This document shows positions 16,455-24,750 of a stretch of 40,783 nucleotides of DNA, one piece after another. Source of the DNA: Acidobacteriota bacterium (GTDB lineage Bacteria; Acidobacteriota; Blastocatellia; Pyrinomonadales; Pyrinomonadaceae). Under the pieces are notes generated by a model, which had not been told where the DNA came from, did no database searches, and was given only the letters and a program-made list of their open reading frames with translations. Position 1 is the first letter of the stretch. Each line of letters begins with the position of its first letter. Position numbers and translations under genes: made by a program. The stretch is from the NCBI GenBank assembly GCA_021323895.1, contig JAJPKD010000257.1:1-40783 (forward strand), in the 5' to 3' direction.

Positions 16455-17861
16455 GTGTCGCAACCACTTCTCGCATCACTTTTCGATCAAACGGAACGCA
16501 CGCCGCTCAGCGTGTCTGAGCTGACGGCGCAAATTCGCGGGGAACTGGAAAAGCGTTTCTTCACTGTTTGGGTCGAAGGCGAAATTTCAAATTATCGCGC
16601 GCAGAGTTCCGGTCATTGGTACTTCACGCTCAAAGACGAGTTTGCGCAGTTGAAGTGCGCGTGTTATCGCAGCAGCAACCAGCGAATTCGGTTTCGGCTC
16701 GAAGATGGCATGCAGGTGCGCGCCCGGGGGCGTCTGAGCGTTTACGAGCAGAAGGGCGAGTACCAACTGGTTGTTGAGTACGTCGAGCCGGTCGGCGCAG
16801 GCGCCCTGCAGCTCGCTTTTGAGCAAACAAAGCAGCGATTGCAAGCTGAAGGATTGTTTGCGCCGGAATTGAAACGCGCCATCCCGATCTTTCCGCGGCG
16901 GGTTGGCGTAGTTACCTCAGCCACGGGCGCGGCGATTCGCGATATCGTTAATGTCATTTCGCGCCGCACGCGCACGGTTCACGTTCTGCTCGCGTCTGCA
17001 CGTGTGCAAGGCGAAGGCGCATCCCACGAAATTGTTCGCGCGATCCGCTTTCTCAACGAACATCATCAGCGCGCGCTGCGCGAAGGAAATCGTGAGGCAG
17101 CAATTGACGTCATGATCGTGGGGCGCGGTGGCGGATCGATTGAAGACTTCTGGGCTTTTAATGAAGAAGCAGTGGCCCGCGCGATTCGCAATTCGGCGAT
17201 TCCGGTTATTTCCGCGGTTGGCCACGAGACTGATTTCACGATTGCTGACTTTGTCGCCGATCTGCGCGCGCCCACACCCTCGGCGGCGGCGGAAATTGTC
17301 GCCGCGCATGAAGCAGAATTGTGCGCCCGTCTCGCTGCGTTGAAGGCCACGTTCGCGCGATCGATTCAATATCGGATTGCCGGCGCGCGCAATCAGATTC
17401 ACGAGTTGGCGCAATCGACTGCCTTTGACGCAGTGGCGGCGCAACTGCACGAGGCAATCGTTCGCGTTGACTCAGCCGATCATCGACTGCAAACTTCGAT
17501 CAAATCCTCATTCGTCGAGATTCAACGCCGCATGAATGCTGCGGTCCACAGCCTTTCACCATTGCAACTTCGCGCAGTCGCCGCCGCTGGTCAGACACGG
17601 TTCGGTTCGTTGAGCCGATTGCGCGACAATGCGATCATGGCTCGTCTCGAAAACGCGAAACAATATTTTGCGAAAGCTGTCGCCGCGCTCGACGCCATGT
17701 CGCCTTTGAGAGTCCTGGAACGCGGATATGCGATCGCGCAGGACCAGCGCGGGCAAATCATCCGCGAAGCGAAAGCAGTTAACGCTGGGGATGAACTGCG
17801 GCTGAGGCTTTGGAAAGGTGTGCTCGACTGTCGAGTCGAAAGAATTGAGACCGAAAATTAG
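16455..17861 (+). CDS. xseA: Exodeoxyribonuclease VII large subunit
   Basis: XseA pairs with several copies of XseB to degrade single-stranded DNA. The 468-residue protein has an N-terminal OB-fold (VEGEISNYRAQSSGHWYFTLKD, about 39-60), the catalytic domain with RRVGVVTSATGAAIRDI and DVMIVGRGGGSIEDFWAFNEE, then a coiled-coil region and the C-terminal LERGYAIAQD segment. All conserved parts are present. The start is a GTG. Its partner xseB is about 1.5 kb downstream, with three other genes in between, which is unusual because the two are often adjacent. Confidence 0.97.
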   Translation: MSQPLLASLFDQTERTPLSVSELTAQIRGELEKRFFTVWVEGEISNYRAQSSGHWYFTLKDEFAQLKCACYRSSNQRIRFRLEDGMQVRARGRLSVYEQKGEYQLVVEYVEPVGAGALQLAFEQTKQRLQAEGLFAPELKRAIPIFPRRVGVVTSATGAAIRDIVNVISRRTRTVHVLLASARVQGEGASHEIVRAIRFLNEHHQRALREGNREAAIDVMIVGRGGGSIEDFWAFNEEAVARAIRNSAIPVISAVGHETDFTIADFVADLRAPTPSAAAEIVAAHEAELCARLAALKATFARSIQYRIAGARNQIHELAQSTAFDAVAAQLHEAIVRVDSADHRLQTSIKSSFVEIQRRMNAAVHSLSPLQLRAVAAAGQTRFGSLSRLRDNAIMARLENAKQYFAKAVAALDAMSPLRVLERGYAIAQDQRGQIIREAKAVNAGDELRLRLWKGVLDCRVERIETEN

Positions 17862-17895
17862 CTGCCGCCCCTCGCGTTGAGTCGGAGCAAACCCG

Positions 17896-17944
17896 TTGAC
17901 ACCCGGTAATCAACAAACGCATACTTCTTGTGTCTTAGAGACAC
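17896..17944 (+). promoter_or_regulatory. Promoter and palindrome ahead of the DUF5678-like/retropepsin pair
   Basis: A perfect -35 box TTGACA (17896-17901) is followed after 18 bases by CATACT (17920-17925, four of six to the -10 consensus). A perfect palindrome GTGTCT-tag-AGACAC (17930-17944) overlaps the expected transcription start. It could be an operator or a hairpin in the leader. It suggests the small pair is transcribed apart from xseA. Confidence 0.5.
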
Positions 17945-17956
17945 TTCGTTTGACCA

Positions 17957-18217
17957 ATGCTAGATACGGAACGTCAATACTTCGCTGAGCATCGCGCCGA
18001 GTTAGTTTCTCGGCACATGGGTCAATTTGTTGTCATCAGGGACGACGAACTTATCGGAGCATTTAATACCATCGAAGAGGCACTTGCAGAGGGAGCGCGG
18101 CGTTTTGGCTTAACACCCTTTCTTGTGCGTCAGGTGACCGTTACGGAAGAAGAAGAAGTAAACATTCCAGCTCTCACATTGGGGATACTCCGTGCCGATT
18201 CTTCACGTCCAGTATGA
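17957..18217 (+). CDS. Small DUF5678-like protein
   Basis: The 86-residue protein begins with a helix (DTERQYFAEHRAELVSRHMG), then QFVVIRDDELIGAFNTIEEALAEGARRFG and TPFLVRQVTV. This layout (YF...HR..L....G.FV.I.....IG.F.T..EA...G...FG..PFLVR) is that of DUF5678-like proteins found beside retropepsin-like genes. It has no signal peptide or membrane segment. Its 3' end overlaps the protease gene by 26 bases, implying translational coupling and a joint role, perhaps as a partner or substrate adaptor. The role is inference. Confidence 0.72.
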   Translation: MLDTERQYFAEHRAELVSRHMGQFVVIRDDELIGAFNTIEEALAEGARRFGLTPFLVRQVTVTEEEEVNIPALTLGILRADSSRPV

Positions 18218-18677
18218 TGCCAAGGGTCAAACACCCGATGGCAAAACAGTTCAAGTCCCGCCCAGTATAGCGCTTCTGCAGAACGGTCCTCGGGTTCAAG
18301 TAATAATTGGCGTGGCGCAAAGCTTTGCGGAGCAAGTTGTTCAGCAGGGGCAATCCGTTCCGAAGCCAGTGTCCGGTTTGGCTTTAGTTGACACTGGTGC
18401 ATCCACTACTTGTATAGATGACTCTCTGGCGCGCGGCTTGGGGTTACCTGTGATTGATGTCGTCCAAATGACATCTGCCTCGCATGCTGACACGCAAGCG
18501 AACGTTTATCCAATCGAGATGGAGATTGTCGGCTCGCCAATCAAAGTTAACGTACCTCGTGCCCTTGGAGCTAATCTCACTCCCCAAGGAATCGTCGCTC
18601 TTATTGGTCGTGACTACCTGCAGCACTGCACGCTCTTCTACAACGGAGTAACAGGCCAGATCACCTTGTCGATCTAG
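18192..18677 (+). CDS. Retropepsin-like aspartic protease
   Basis: The 161-residue protein carries the retropepsin active-site motif LVDTGAS (Asp67-Ser71) followed by TCIDDSLARGLGLP, and a later ALIGRDYLQHC (136-146), which matches the second hydrophobic-Ile/Leu-Gly-Arg-Asp flap-side motif of the family. A single catalytic Asp means it must work as a homodimer, as in retroviral proteases. There is no signal peptide. The GTG start lies within the preceding small gene. It is coupled to that gene and flanked by genes for exonuclease VII. The natural substrate is unknown. Confidence 0.82.
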   Translation: MPILHVQYDAKGQTPDGKTVQVPPSIALLQNGPRVQVIIGVAQSFAEQVVQQGQSVPKPVSGLALVDTGASTTCIDDSLARGLGLPVIDVVQMTSASHADTQANVYPIEMEIVGSPIKVNVPRALGANLTPQGIVALIGRDYLQHCTLFYNGVTGQITLSI

Positions 18678-18703
18678 CGTGGTTTTGACGATAGCTTGGT
18701 AGC

Positions 18704-19354
18704 ATGAAAACGCAAAGAAATCGCATCGTCATCAATCTTGATCAGAACAAGCCGCGCGCGGCGCGTCAGAATGGATCCCGCGGCGGCTTTGGGCGCGTCC
18801 TTCTTTTGATCGGAATCATCCTGGTAGTCGTCGTTGGCGGGCTGGCGGCGGGCGGATATTTTTGGTGGCGAAATTATCAGAGCGGGCCCGCTTACGCGCT
18901 GGCTGTTTTTGCGGACGCGGCTCAACGAAATGATGTCGAGACCGTGGACAGCATGTTGGATTACGACGCCATTCTGAAAACATTTGTCGCCCAGACGCGT
19001 CCCGGACCAGCGTTAGGTGATTTGCCTTTGCCTAACTTGGGGCAGATTGAGGCGCTGAGCCCGTCTGTTTCGGCGAAGGTGAAACAGACGTTGCAGAATG
19101 AAGTCCACGCGGAAGCAAAACGCATTAGCGAGCGCGCCGCCGGTAAACCCTTCCTGGTGATCGCGTTGGCGATCGGCTGGGTCGTTGATATCAAGCAACA
19201 GGAGAACGTCGCCCAAGCCAACCTTAATATTCAAAACGAGAAGATTCAGCTTACAATGCAGCGCGACGGCGAACGTTGGCGAATCGTTGGCGTGCAGGAT
19301 GATAACCTGACGAAGGTCTTAACGAATGCAGCCGTCCGAAATTTGCCGAGATGA
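18704..19354 (+). CDS. Single-pass membrane protein of unknown function
   Basis: The 216-residue protein has a basic, Arg/Gly-rich N-terminus, one membrane helix (about residues 29-50, [23 protein letters not shown]), and a periplasmic domain beginning [30 protein letters not shown]. That pattern recalls the DUF2939 type, in which a conserved D at the end of the first helix pair is followed by alpha/beta repeats; the resemblance is weak. It ends in ATGA overlap with xseB, so the two are translationally coupled. No function can be assigned. Confidence 0.72.
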   Translation: MKTQRNRIVINLDQNKPRAARQNGSRGGFGRVLLLIGIILVVVVGGLAAGGYFWWRNYQSGPAYALAVFADAAQRNDVETVDSMLDYDAILKTFVAQTRPGPALGDLPLPNLGQIEALSPSVSAKVKQTLQNEVHAEAKRISERAAGKPFLVIALAIGWVVDIKQQENVAQANLNIQNEKIQLTMQRDGERWRIVGVQDDNLTKVLTNAAVRNLPR

Positions 19355-19602
19355 GCACACCCAAAACGAAATCTTTTGAATCGTCTCTGGAAGAACTCGA
19401 ACGCATCGTTCGTGAACTCGAGCAAGGCGAGTTGCCGTTGGAGAAGAGTCTCGAGTTGTTTGAGCAGGGCGTGAAGCTTTCGCGTGAATGCCAGGAGCGC
19501 CTTAATCAAGCCGAGCGTCGCATCGAAATTTTGATCCGCGACAACCAGGGACGGCCAACCATGAAACCGCTCGAAGCCGGCGAAGTTGCTGATAACGAAT
19601 AG
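19351..19602 (+). CDS. xseB: Exodeoxyribonuclease VII small subunit
   Basis: The 83-residue protein has the full XseB core: [54 protein letters not shown] (about residues 8-60), a two-helix coiled coil that binds XseA. Its ATG overlaps the stop of the preceding membrane-protein gene (ATGA). The ispA-like gene starts near or inside its 3' end. Having xseB and ispA together is a widespread bacterial arrangement. Confidence 0.96.
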   Translation: MSTPKTKSFESSLEELERIVRELEQGELPLEKSLELFEQGVKLSRECQERLNQAERRIEILIRDNQGRPTMKPLEAGEVADNE

Positions 19603-19615
19603 TCTGAATTCCCCT

Positions 19616-20530
19616 GTGTCCTCTGTGGCCAAAGAACCCGTCGCAAAAGATGCCCGCGAATTTCTGGCCTCCTGCCGCGCGCTAATCGATTCCGAACTCG
19701 ATCGTCTAATTCCCAAAGTCTCCCAAGAACCGTGCCGTGTACACGAGGCGATTCGTTGGAGTGTCTTCGCGGGCGGAAAAAGGTTTCGTCCCGCGCTGCT
19801 ACTTGCTGTTGGTCAGACATTCGGCGCCGGCCCGGAAAGCTTGATTCACACCGCGTGCGCGCTGGAAATGATTCACGCCTATTCGTTGATTCACGACGAT
19901 CTACCTTCGATGGACGACGACGACTTGCGGCGTGGGCGAGCGACTTGTCATGTGAAGTTCGATGAAGCAACTGCGATTTTGGCCGGCGACGCGTTGCAAG
20001 CGTTGGCCTTTCAGACGATTGCTGAAGACGAACAACTCGACGCCGCGCTTCGCGTCAGATTGATTGCGGAAGTATCTCGCGCTTCCGGCACACCCGAAGG
20101 AATGGTTGGCGGACAGGCGCTCGATCTCGCGGCTGAATCGCGCGCTGTGACTGGCGCAGAACCCGAAAGCATTCATCGTCTGAAGACCGGCGCGTTGATT
20201 CGTGCTTCAGCCCGCTGCGGCGCGCTGATCGCGGGCACGAGCGAAAGTGAACTCGCGGCAATTACTGAATACGCGACCGACCTCGGACTTCTCTTTCAAA
20301 TCACGGACGATTTGTTGGACGTGACGGCAACCGCGGAAGATTTGGGAAAGACGCCGGGCAAGGATGCCAAGTCGAGTAAAGCGACTTATCCGGCTGTTTA
20401 TGGATTGGAAAAGACGCGCGAACGAATCGATGCCGCGCATCGAGCTACTTGCAGCGCGCTGACTGCGATCGGTTGCGACACAACGCTTCTACACTCCCTG
20501 GCCGACTTCATCCTGGCGCGTCAGGCGTGA
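19616..20530 (+). CDS. ispA: Polyprenyl synthetase, farnesyl/geranylgeranyl type
   Basis: This trans-prenyltransferase condenses isopentenyl diphosphate with allylic diphosphates. The first aspartate-rich motif is DDLPSMDDDD (94-103) and the second is DDLLD (231-235). GGKRFRPALLL and KTGALIRASA are the other conserved blocks. A Tyr sits five residues before the first motif, which favours a C15 product. The start is uncertain: GTG at 19616 or 19625, or a TTG at 19586 inside xseB. It ends the xseB-ispA run; no dxs follows, the next genes being on the other strand. Confidence 0.93.
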   Translation: MSSVAKEPVAKDAREFLASCRALIDSELDRLIPKVSQEPCRVHEAIRWSVFAGGKRFRPALLLAVGQTFGAGPESLIHTACALEMIHAYSLIHDDLPSMDDDDLRRGRATCHVKFDEATAILAGDALQALAFQTIAEDEQLDAALRVRLIAEVSRASGTPEGMVGGQALDLAAESRAVTGAEPESIHRLKTGALIRASARCGALIAGTSESELAAITEYATDLGLLFQITDDLLDVTATAEDLGKTPGKDAKSSKATYPAVYGLEKTRERIDAAHRATCSALTAIGCDTTLLHSLADFILARQA

Positions 20531-20550
20531 GGATTTCAATTTGTTCTCTG

Positions 20551-21069
20551 TCACGGCTGCTTGGGCTCAGTTTTGACCGGGGCTGGCGGCATCTTTGTTG
20601 TGTCTTGCATCTGCGCCCATTTCGAGTGCTCCTGCGAAACCAAAGACTCGACCCGTTCAGCCAACTGCACCGTCGCGGTCTTCTGCGGCTCGGCCGGATT
20701 CGCATAAGGACCGGCGCTGCTTAAGAAAAGAAACTTCTCGTGCTTCAAGGCTTCGGCCGTCGATCGGTAACTGATCCAGTTTTGCTGGTACTGGTTGAGC
20801 TGCTGTAATCCTTCCAACAATGCGATCATCGCGCCGAGTGTGCCCGCAATTATTCCCGTAATAGCTCCGTATTTGGCCGAGAAGACTGCGCTCAAAGGTA
20901 TCATTACGGAAATTGTTAGAGTGGCTTTCTTGAGTCGCTTGAACATGCGTTCGTTACGGCTGGCCTTCTTGTCGTAATACTGCAATTGATCTTCGAGCCG
21001 CTCCATCGAAACGGCAGTTTGGGCCATCGTGCGGGCACCCGTTGCGGTTGGTGTTGATGAGCCTTCCAT
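20551..21069 (-). CDS. SLATT-family (DUF4231) two-helix membrane protein
   Basis: The 172-residue protein has an N-terminal helix (MERLEDQLQYYDKKASRNERMFKRLKK), two close membrane helices (about 49-66 and 68-86), and the DUF4231 signature QYQQNWISYRSTAEALKHEKFLFLSSAGPYA (about 93-123). SLATT proteins are proposed pore-forming effectors in nucleotide-signalled conflict systems. It is the last gene of a three-gene operon with a SLOG protein and a pentapeptide-repeat membrane protein; 12 bases separate it from the latter. A GAGGA ribosome site precedes the ATG. That it kills or arrests the cell is inference from the family. Confidence 0.85.
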   Translation of the reverse strand: MEGSSTPTATGARTMAQTAVSMERLEDQLQYYDKKASRNERMFKRLKKATLTISVMIPLSAVFSAKYGAITGIIAGTLGAMIALLEGLQQLNQYQQNWISYRSTAEALKHEKFLFLSSAGPYANPAEPQKTATVQLAERVESLVSQEHSKWAQMQDTTKMPPAPVKTEPKQP

Positions 21070-21081
21070 CGTTTGATCCTC

Positions 21082-22176
21082 TTAGGTCTTTCTTGATTGA
21101 TTCAGCCACTCTGAAACTTTCATTGTCTTCGATCCATCGCCAGCCTCGGAGATATGTACGTTCGCTCCCGGGTTATCGGCAGCATCGATGCCCGTCAAAA
21201 TCGTGCCGCGGATCTTTGCGCCTGCGAAGTTGGTTCCGTGAATCGTCGCCACCTCGAAATTAGCCTTGCGAAGATCCGCATCACTAAAATCGACGCCACT
21301 CAAATCCGCGAGTTTGAAATTAGCATCTTTGCAATCAGCGCCCGCCAGCACCGCGCCGCTCAAGTTAGCCTGCCGGAATTGCGCGCCTTGCAAGACTGAA
21401 TTTCTAAACGAAGCCGCAGATAGATCCGCATGATAGAAGTCTGCGTAAGTGAAGTCCGTCTTGGCCCAATACGCATCGGCGGCTTTTGCTCTCGACAAAT
21501 CCAAGCCCCGCGCATTGGCCAGGACCTTTTCGCCGGCTTTTTTCGCGGTCGCGGGGATGTCCATCACCAACGCAATGGTGAGCGTCTTCAGGACCTTTTC
21601 ATTTTCTTCAATCGATAGCGAGGCGCTCAGGACCTGGTTTGTAAGCTCAACTAATTCTTCGCGTCTGGCATCGCTTACGGTCCACTCGGAGGGAAATGAC
21701 TTGAGAATCGCGCCCAGCTTTACGGCCGCTGCAGCGCGCAGCAAAGGAGACTTGTCGGACAGCTCTTTCACAATCCGTTGATAAGCCGCGTCAATATTCT
21801 TGCGCTTGTCGAAACCGAATTGCTCCTCATTCTTCTTCTCTTCAAAGGCCAACCGCTTCCGCGTGTTTTCACTCTGCCCGAGCAAGTAGCCACCCACGGC
21901 GCCGCCGACCGTCACAAAGAGGGCAATCATCTTGAGCCAGAACAAACTTCCACTGGTGTCGCTGCGAATCTGTTGAATTTCAGCCGCGAATTTTGCGATC
22001 TCGTATTGCTCTTTCGAGCTGGCCCCCGTAATCGGCGGCAGCGATCCCTGGATCGTGATCTTTTGTGTCTGGTAAACGAGGACCACGATCGCGATGCAAG
22101 TCAGGAGGACCAGAAAGATGATGATCGGCTGCCTGAGACCACGTCCCTGCTCCGTGCCATGTCGCTTGTTAGTCAT
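21082..22176 (-). CDS. Two-TM pentapeptide-repeat protein of the SLOG-SLATT operon
   Basis: The 364-residue protein has membrane helices at about 18-36 and 79-99, a charged, coiled-coil-like stretch (KRLAFEEKKNEEQFGFDKRK), a helical region (130-220, for example AYQRIVKELSDKSPLLRAAAAVKLGAI) and pentapeptide repeats at about 224-332 of the A(D/N)LxG/A type (ADLSAASFRNS, ANLSGAVLAGA, ADLSGVDFSDA). The repeats form a right-handed beta-helix and usually bind other proteins. The operon starts with SLOG, whose stop lies five bases away. A role as sensor or as scaffold for the membrane effector is inference. Confidence 0.85.
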   Translation of the reverse strand: MTNKRHGTEQGRGLRQPIIIFLVLLTCIAIVVLVYQTQKITIQGSLPPITGASSKEQYEIAKFAAEIQQIRSDTSGSLFWLKMIALFVTVGGAVGGYLLGQSENTRKRLAFEEKKNEEQFGFDKRKNIDAAYQRIVKELSDKSPLLRAAAAVKLGAILKSFPSEWTVSDARREELVELTNQVLSASLSIEENEKVLKTLTIALVMDIPATAKKAGEKVLANARGLDLSRAKAADAYWAKTDFTYADFYHADLSAASFRNSVLQGAQFRQANLSGAVLAGADCKDANFKLADLSGVDFSDADLRKANFEVATIHGTNFAGAKIRGTILTGIDAADNPGANVHISEAGDGSKTMKVSEWLNQSRKT

Positions 22177-22181
22177 GAAAC

Positions 22182-22700
22182 TTATTCTAGTATCCGCGCT
22201 GATCGATGAAAGCTTACTTTGAGTTGCTCGACGTCAACGTGTACCCAAGGTCGATTCTCAGACGTAATCCTTTTTACCGCATCACCCGTTCCGCCGGAGC
22301 CCTGCGCGGGTTTGCCGTCCCAAACGATAATCACGAGATCAGATTGCTGAATCACCCAATCCATCGCTGCTTTATAAGCAAGATCCGAGCGAGCTTCATA
22401 ATTCAGCCGAACCTCTTTGCGCGCCGACTCTTGTAGGCTGAGATATCGTCCCTTTGCCGGCCCGGAAACAAAGTCGTCGGCATAGGTTTCAAATGGCCGG
22501 ACAATTTCCAGAGGCAGCTTCAATTTCACAGCGGCTTCGGCAAACAACGTGTCCGCTCCTTCGGCGATCGCTGAAACGGCCACCACGTCCCGGTGCTGTT
22601 GTCGCGCTCGCTCAAGAATCGCGGCGCACTGTTCAGCCACGAACAGCGTTGTTTCTGGGTTTGAAAAATAGCGATGACCGACTATGCCTACGCGAAACAT
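22182..22700 (-). CDS. SLOG-domain nucleotide-binding protein
   Basis: The 172-residue protein is a single Rossmann-like domain. VGIVGHRYF (4-12) is the first nucleotide-binding loop. AVSAIAEGADTLFAEAA (41-57) is the conserved GAD segment, LPLEIVRPFETYADDF follows, and DWVIQQSDLVIIVWDGKPAQGSGGTGD (114-140) carries the second binding loop. These are the marks of the SLOG (TRPM/LOG-related) superfamily, proposed to sense or process nucleotides in conflict systems. It is the first gene of the operon with a pentapeptide-repeat protein and a SLATT protein. A ligand or enzyme activity cannot be named. Confidence 0.82.
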   Translation of the reverse strand: MFRVGIVGHRYFSNPETTLFVAEQCAAILERARQQHRDVVAVSAIAEGADTLFAEAAVKLKLPLEIVRPFETYADDFVSGPAKGRYLSLQESARKEVRLNYEARSDLAYKAAMDWVIQQSDLVIIVWDGKPAQGSGGTGDAVKRITSENRPWVHVDVEQLKVSFHRSARILE

Positions 22701-22728
22701 TAGTTCTCAAATAGCTGGAATTAGAGAG

Positions 22729-22749
22729 GCAAGGAGAACTCTTCCTTGC
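22729..22749 (-). promoter_or_regulatory. Leader hairpin of the SLOG operon
   Basis: A perfect seven-base inverted repeat (GCAAGGA and TCCTTGC, seven-base loop) lies between the putative promoter and the SLOG start, about 29 bases ahead of the ATG. It could be an operator or a leader hairpin that holds back expression. Confidence 0.4.
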
Positions 22750-22786
22750 GGATGATAAGACCGGTGACCCGAAAAGTGTCCGCACC

Positions 22787-22813
22787 ATAATACAGCCTCA
22801 AACTCTCAGTCAA
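22787..22813 (-). promoter_or_regulatory. Putative sigma-70 promoter of the SLOG operon
   Basis: On the minus strand TTGACT (22813-22808, five of six) is followed after 15 bases by TATTAT (22792-22787, five of six). The spacer is short but both boxes are good, and no other candidate lies in this gap. The transcript would have a leader of about 80 bases. Confidence 0.42.
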
Positions 22814-22982
22814 TAGTTTTGCTGCACACTCAAAATGGAGTCGCTGAATCGATCTACACAGGCTAGCCATATCAACAATAGACGTGATTGGCACTCCCCG
22901 GTCTAATCACAACCCTCAACTGTGGCAACCCTCATGGCCGCGAACCGCGATCGGCAGGACAATCCGCCCAAGGTCAATAATC

Positions 22983-24329
22983 ATGTTCAATCCAATCAAT
23001 TACTACCCAGATAAAGTTCCGACTGGGCCGAGGACTACATCCATGATCAAACGAATTGCGGCAATCACGTTCATCTTTTTGTGCACTGCGGTCGCTTGGG
23101 CGATTTTGGGCGCGACGATTTTTCAACGGACATACGACTCAGGCAGCGCGTCCGGCAGTCGCGTGGAATCGACCTGGGGCGCGCCCCAAAGCCAGGCGCC
23201 GCCGACTGCTTCATTCGAAGAGACGGTGCCCAGGAAGGAAGAGAAAACTGAAAACGGGAAGAAAACTGAGACGATTACGCAAGAGAAAGTGACGACGGTG
23301 CTGCCGCTTGAAAGCAGCCACATTAATGTCGATCTGAATCTCGAGCATCGACAGAAAGGTTTGCTTTGGTACAGCACGTACAAGGTCGGCTATGACGGCG
23401 CGTATGCCTTCCGCAATACCAGCGACAAAGATCAAAACGTGAGCTTCACTCTAAACTTTCCCACGGACCAGGCAATTTATGACGATCTCGTGTTTAGCGT
23501 GGACGATGCTCCAGTCTCGCTCACCAACGAAAAGAACAGAGCCAGCGGCACGGCCCGCATCAAGGCTGGTCAGACTGCGCTGCTGAAGGTGGGCTACAAA
23601 TCACAAGGGCTCAACGACTGGCGTTACCAATTCGGCAGTTCAGAGGTTGCGCAGGTGCGCGATTTCTCTCTGAAGATGACGACCAACTTCAAAGACATCG
23701 ACTTTCCCGATAACACTCTGTCGCCGACCCAGAAGACCGAGACTGCGAATGGATGGCAGTTGGACTGGACTTACAAGAATCTCGTGTCGGGATATCAGAT
23801 CGCGATGACGATGCCTGAGAAGCTACAACCGGGACCGCTCGCGGGACGCATAAGTTTCTTTGCGCCGGTATCACTCTTCTTCTTTTTCTTTTTGATGCTG
23901 ATCATTACCACTATGCGCGGTATCGAGCTGCGTCCGATGAATTATTTCTTTCTGGCGGCGGCGTTCTTTTCGTTTCATCTGCTGCTCGCTTATCTGGTCG
24001 ATCACGTTTCAATTCACCTCGCGTTTGCGATTTGCTCGGCCGTTTCGGTGTTCCTGGTCGTCTCGTATCTGCGGCTGGTGGTCGGGATGCGGTTCGCCAC
24101 GCGCGAGGCGGCAGTCGCCCAATTTATCTATTTGGTGGCGTTTTCGTACGCCTTCTTCCTGAAAGGTTTCACGGGTCTCGCCATTACGATCGGCTCGATT
24201 CTGACGCTTTTCGTCGTGATGCAGGCAACCGGTAAGATTCGCTGGCGTGAAAAGTTTTCAACGCCACCGCCGCATCCCGAATTTCCACCGCCGGCGCCGG
24301 TCCCGACAGTGCAGCCGACATCAGCATGA
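22983..24329 (+). CDS. CreD-like inner-membrane protein
   Basis: The 448-residue protein (ATG at 22983, AAGG ribosome site; ATG at 23043 with GAGG is the alternative) has one N-terminal membrane helix, a large periplasmic beta domain (AYAFRNTSDKDQNVSFTLNFP, VGYKSQGLNDWRYQF) and five C-terminal helices. LRPMNYFFLAAAFFSFHLLLAYLVDHVS and LRLVVGMRF recall the C-terminal half of CreD/Cet-type inner-membrane proteins. The C-terminus is Pro-rich. In E. coli CreD acts in cell-envelope stress, but its role here is unknown. It is divergent from the SLOG operon. Confidence 0.75.
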   Translation: MFNPINYYPDKVPTGPRTTSMIKRIAAITFIFLCTAVAWAILGATIFQRTYDSGSASGSRVESTWGAPQSQAPPTASFEETVPRKEEKTENGKKTETITQEKVTTVLPLESSHINVDLNLEHRQKGLLWYSTYKVGYDGAYAFRNTSDKDQNVSFTLNFPTDQAIYDDLVFSVDDAPVSLTNEKNRASGTARIKAGQTALLKVGYKSQGLNDWRYQFGSSEVAQVRDFSLKMTTNFKDIDFPDNTLSPTQKTETANGWQLDWTYKNLVSGYQIAMTMPEKLQPGPLAGRISFFAPVSLFFFFFLMLIITTMRGIELRPMNYFFLAAAFFSFHLLLAYLVDHVSIHLAFAICSAVSVFLVVSYLRLVVGMRFATREAAVAQFIYLVAFSYAFFLKGFTGLAITIGSILTLFVVMQATGKIRWREKFSTPPPHPEFPPPAPVPTVQPTSA

Positions 24330-24341
24330 GTTTTCGCGCAG

Positions 24342-24737
24342 CTAGAGTGGCTGAGTTTCGCCTTTTGTCGGGCCATCGCCCCAACGCTCGCGCATTCGCG
24401 TGCGAAAGCGTTCACGCTCTTCGGGTGTCATGTTGTCGAGGCGATCGGAAACACGATCCACGATTCGATCCGCGATCCGATCGCCAACATGACCTGAACG
24501 ACCTCGCGACCTGCCCGATCCGGACATCCCAAATCCGCCAAATAGGATTCGGGACAGCAGCAGGATCCCCAAAGCTTCCCAGAATCCAATCATGCGGATT
24601 CCGAATAGTGTTGGCAGCAACCAATTCCATAGCTGCATCACGATCAAGCCGCCGATCGAAATGAACAGGATCATCCCAATGATTCCCAGCGGCGCGATCC
24701 AAATTAGTCTTTTCAACTTTCGTCGTTTCTCGTCCAT
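24342..24737 (-). CDS. Small membrane protein coupled to the ECF sigma gene
   Basis: The 131-residue protein has two hydrophobic segments (about 11-33 and 42-66), then a basic Gly/Arg/Ser stretch (MSGSGRSRGRSGHVGDR), a helix ADRIVDRVSDRLDNM, and TPEERERFRTRMRERWG at the end. The last part resembles the MTPEER helix of metal-sensor or Spy-like proteins, but too little is left for an assignment. It is 13 bases downstream of an ECF sigma factor gene, a place often taken by the anti-sigma factor. A regulatory role is inference; no zinc-binding anti-sigma motif (HxxxCxxC) is visible. Confidence 0.68.
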   Translation of the reverse strand: MDEKRRKLKRLIWIAPLGIIGMILFISIGGLIVMQLWNWLLPTLFGIRMIGFWEALGILLLSRILFGGFGMSGSGRSRGRSGHVGDRIADRIVDRVSDRLDNMTPEERERFRTRMRERWGDGPTKGETQPL

Positions 24738-24750
24738 CTGTTTGTCCTCG

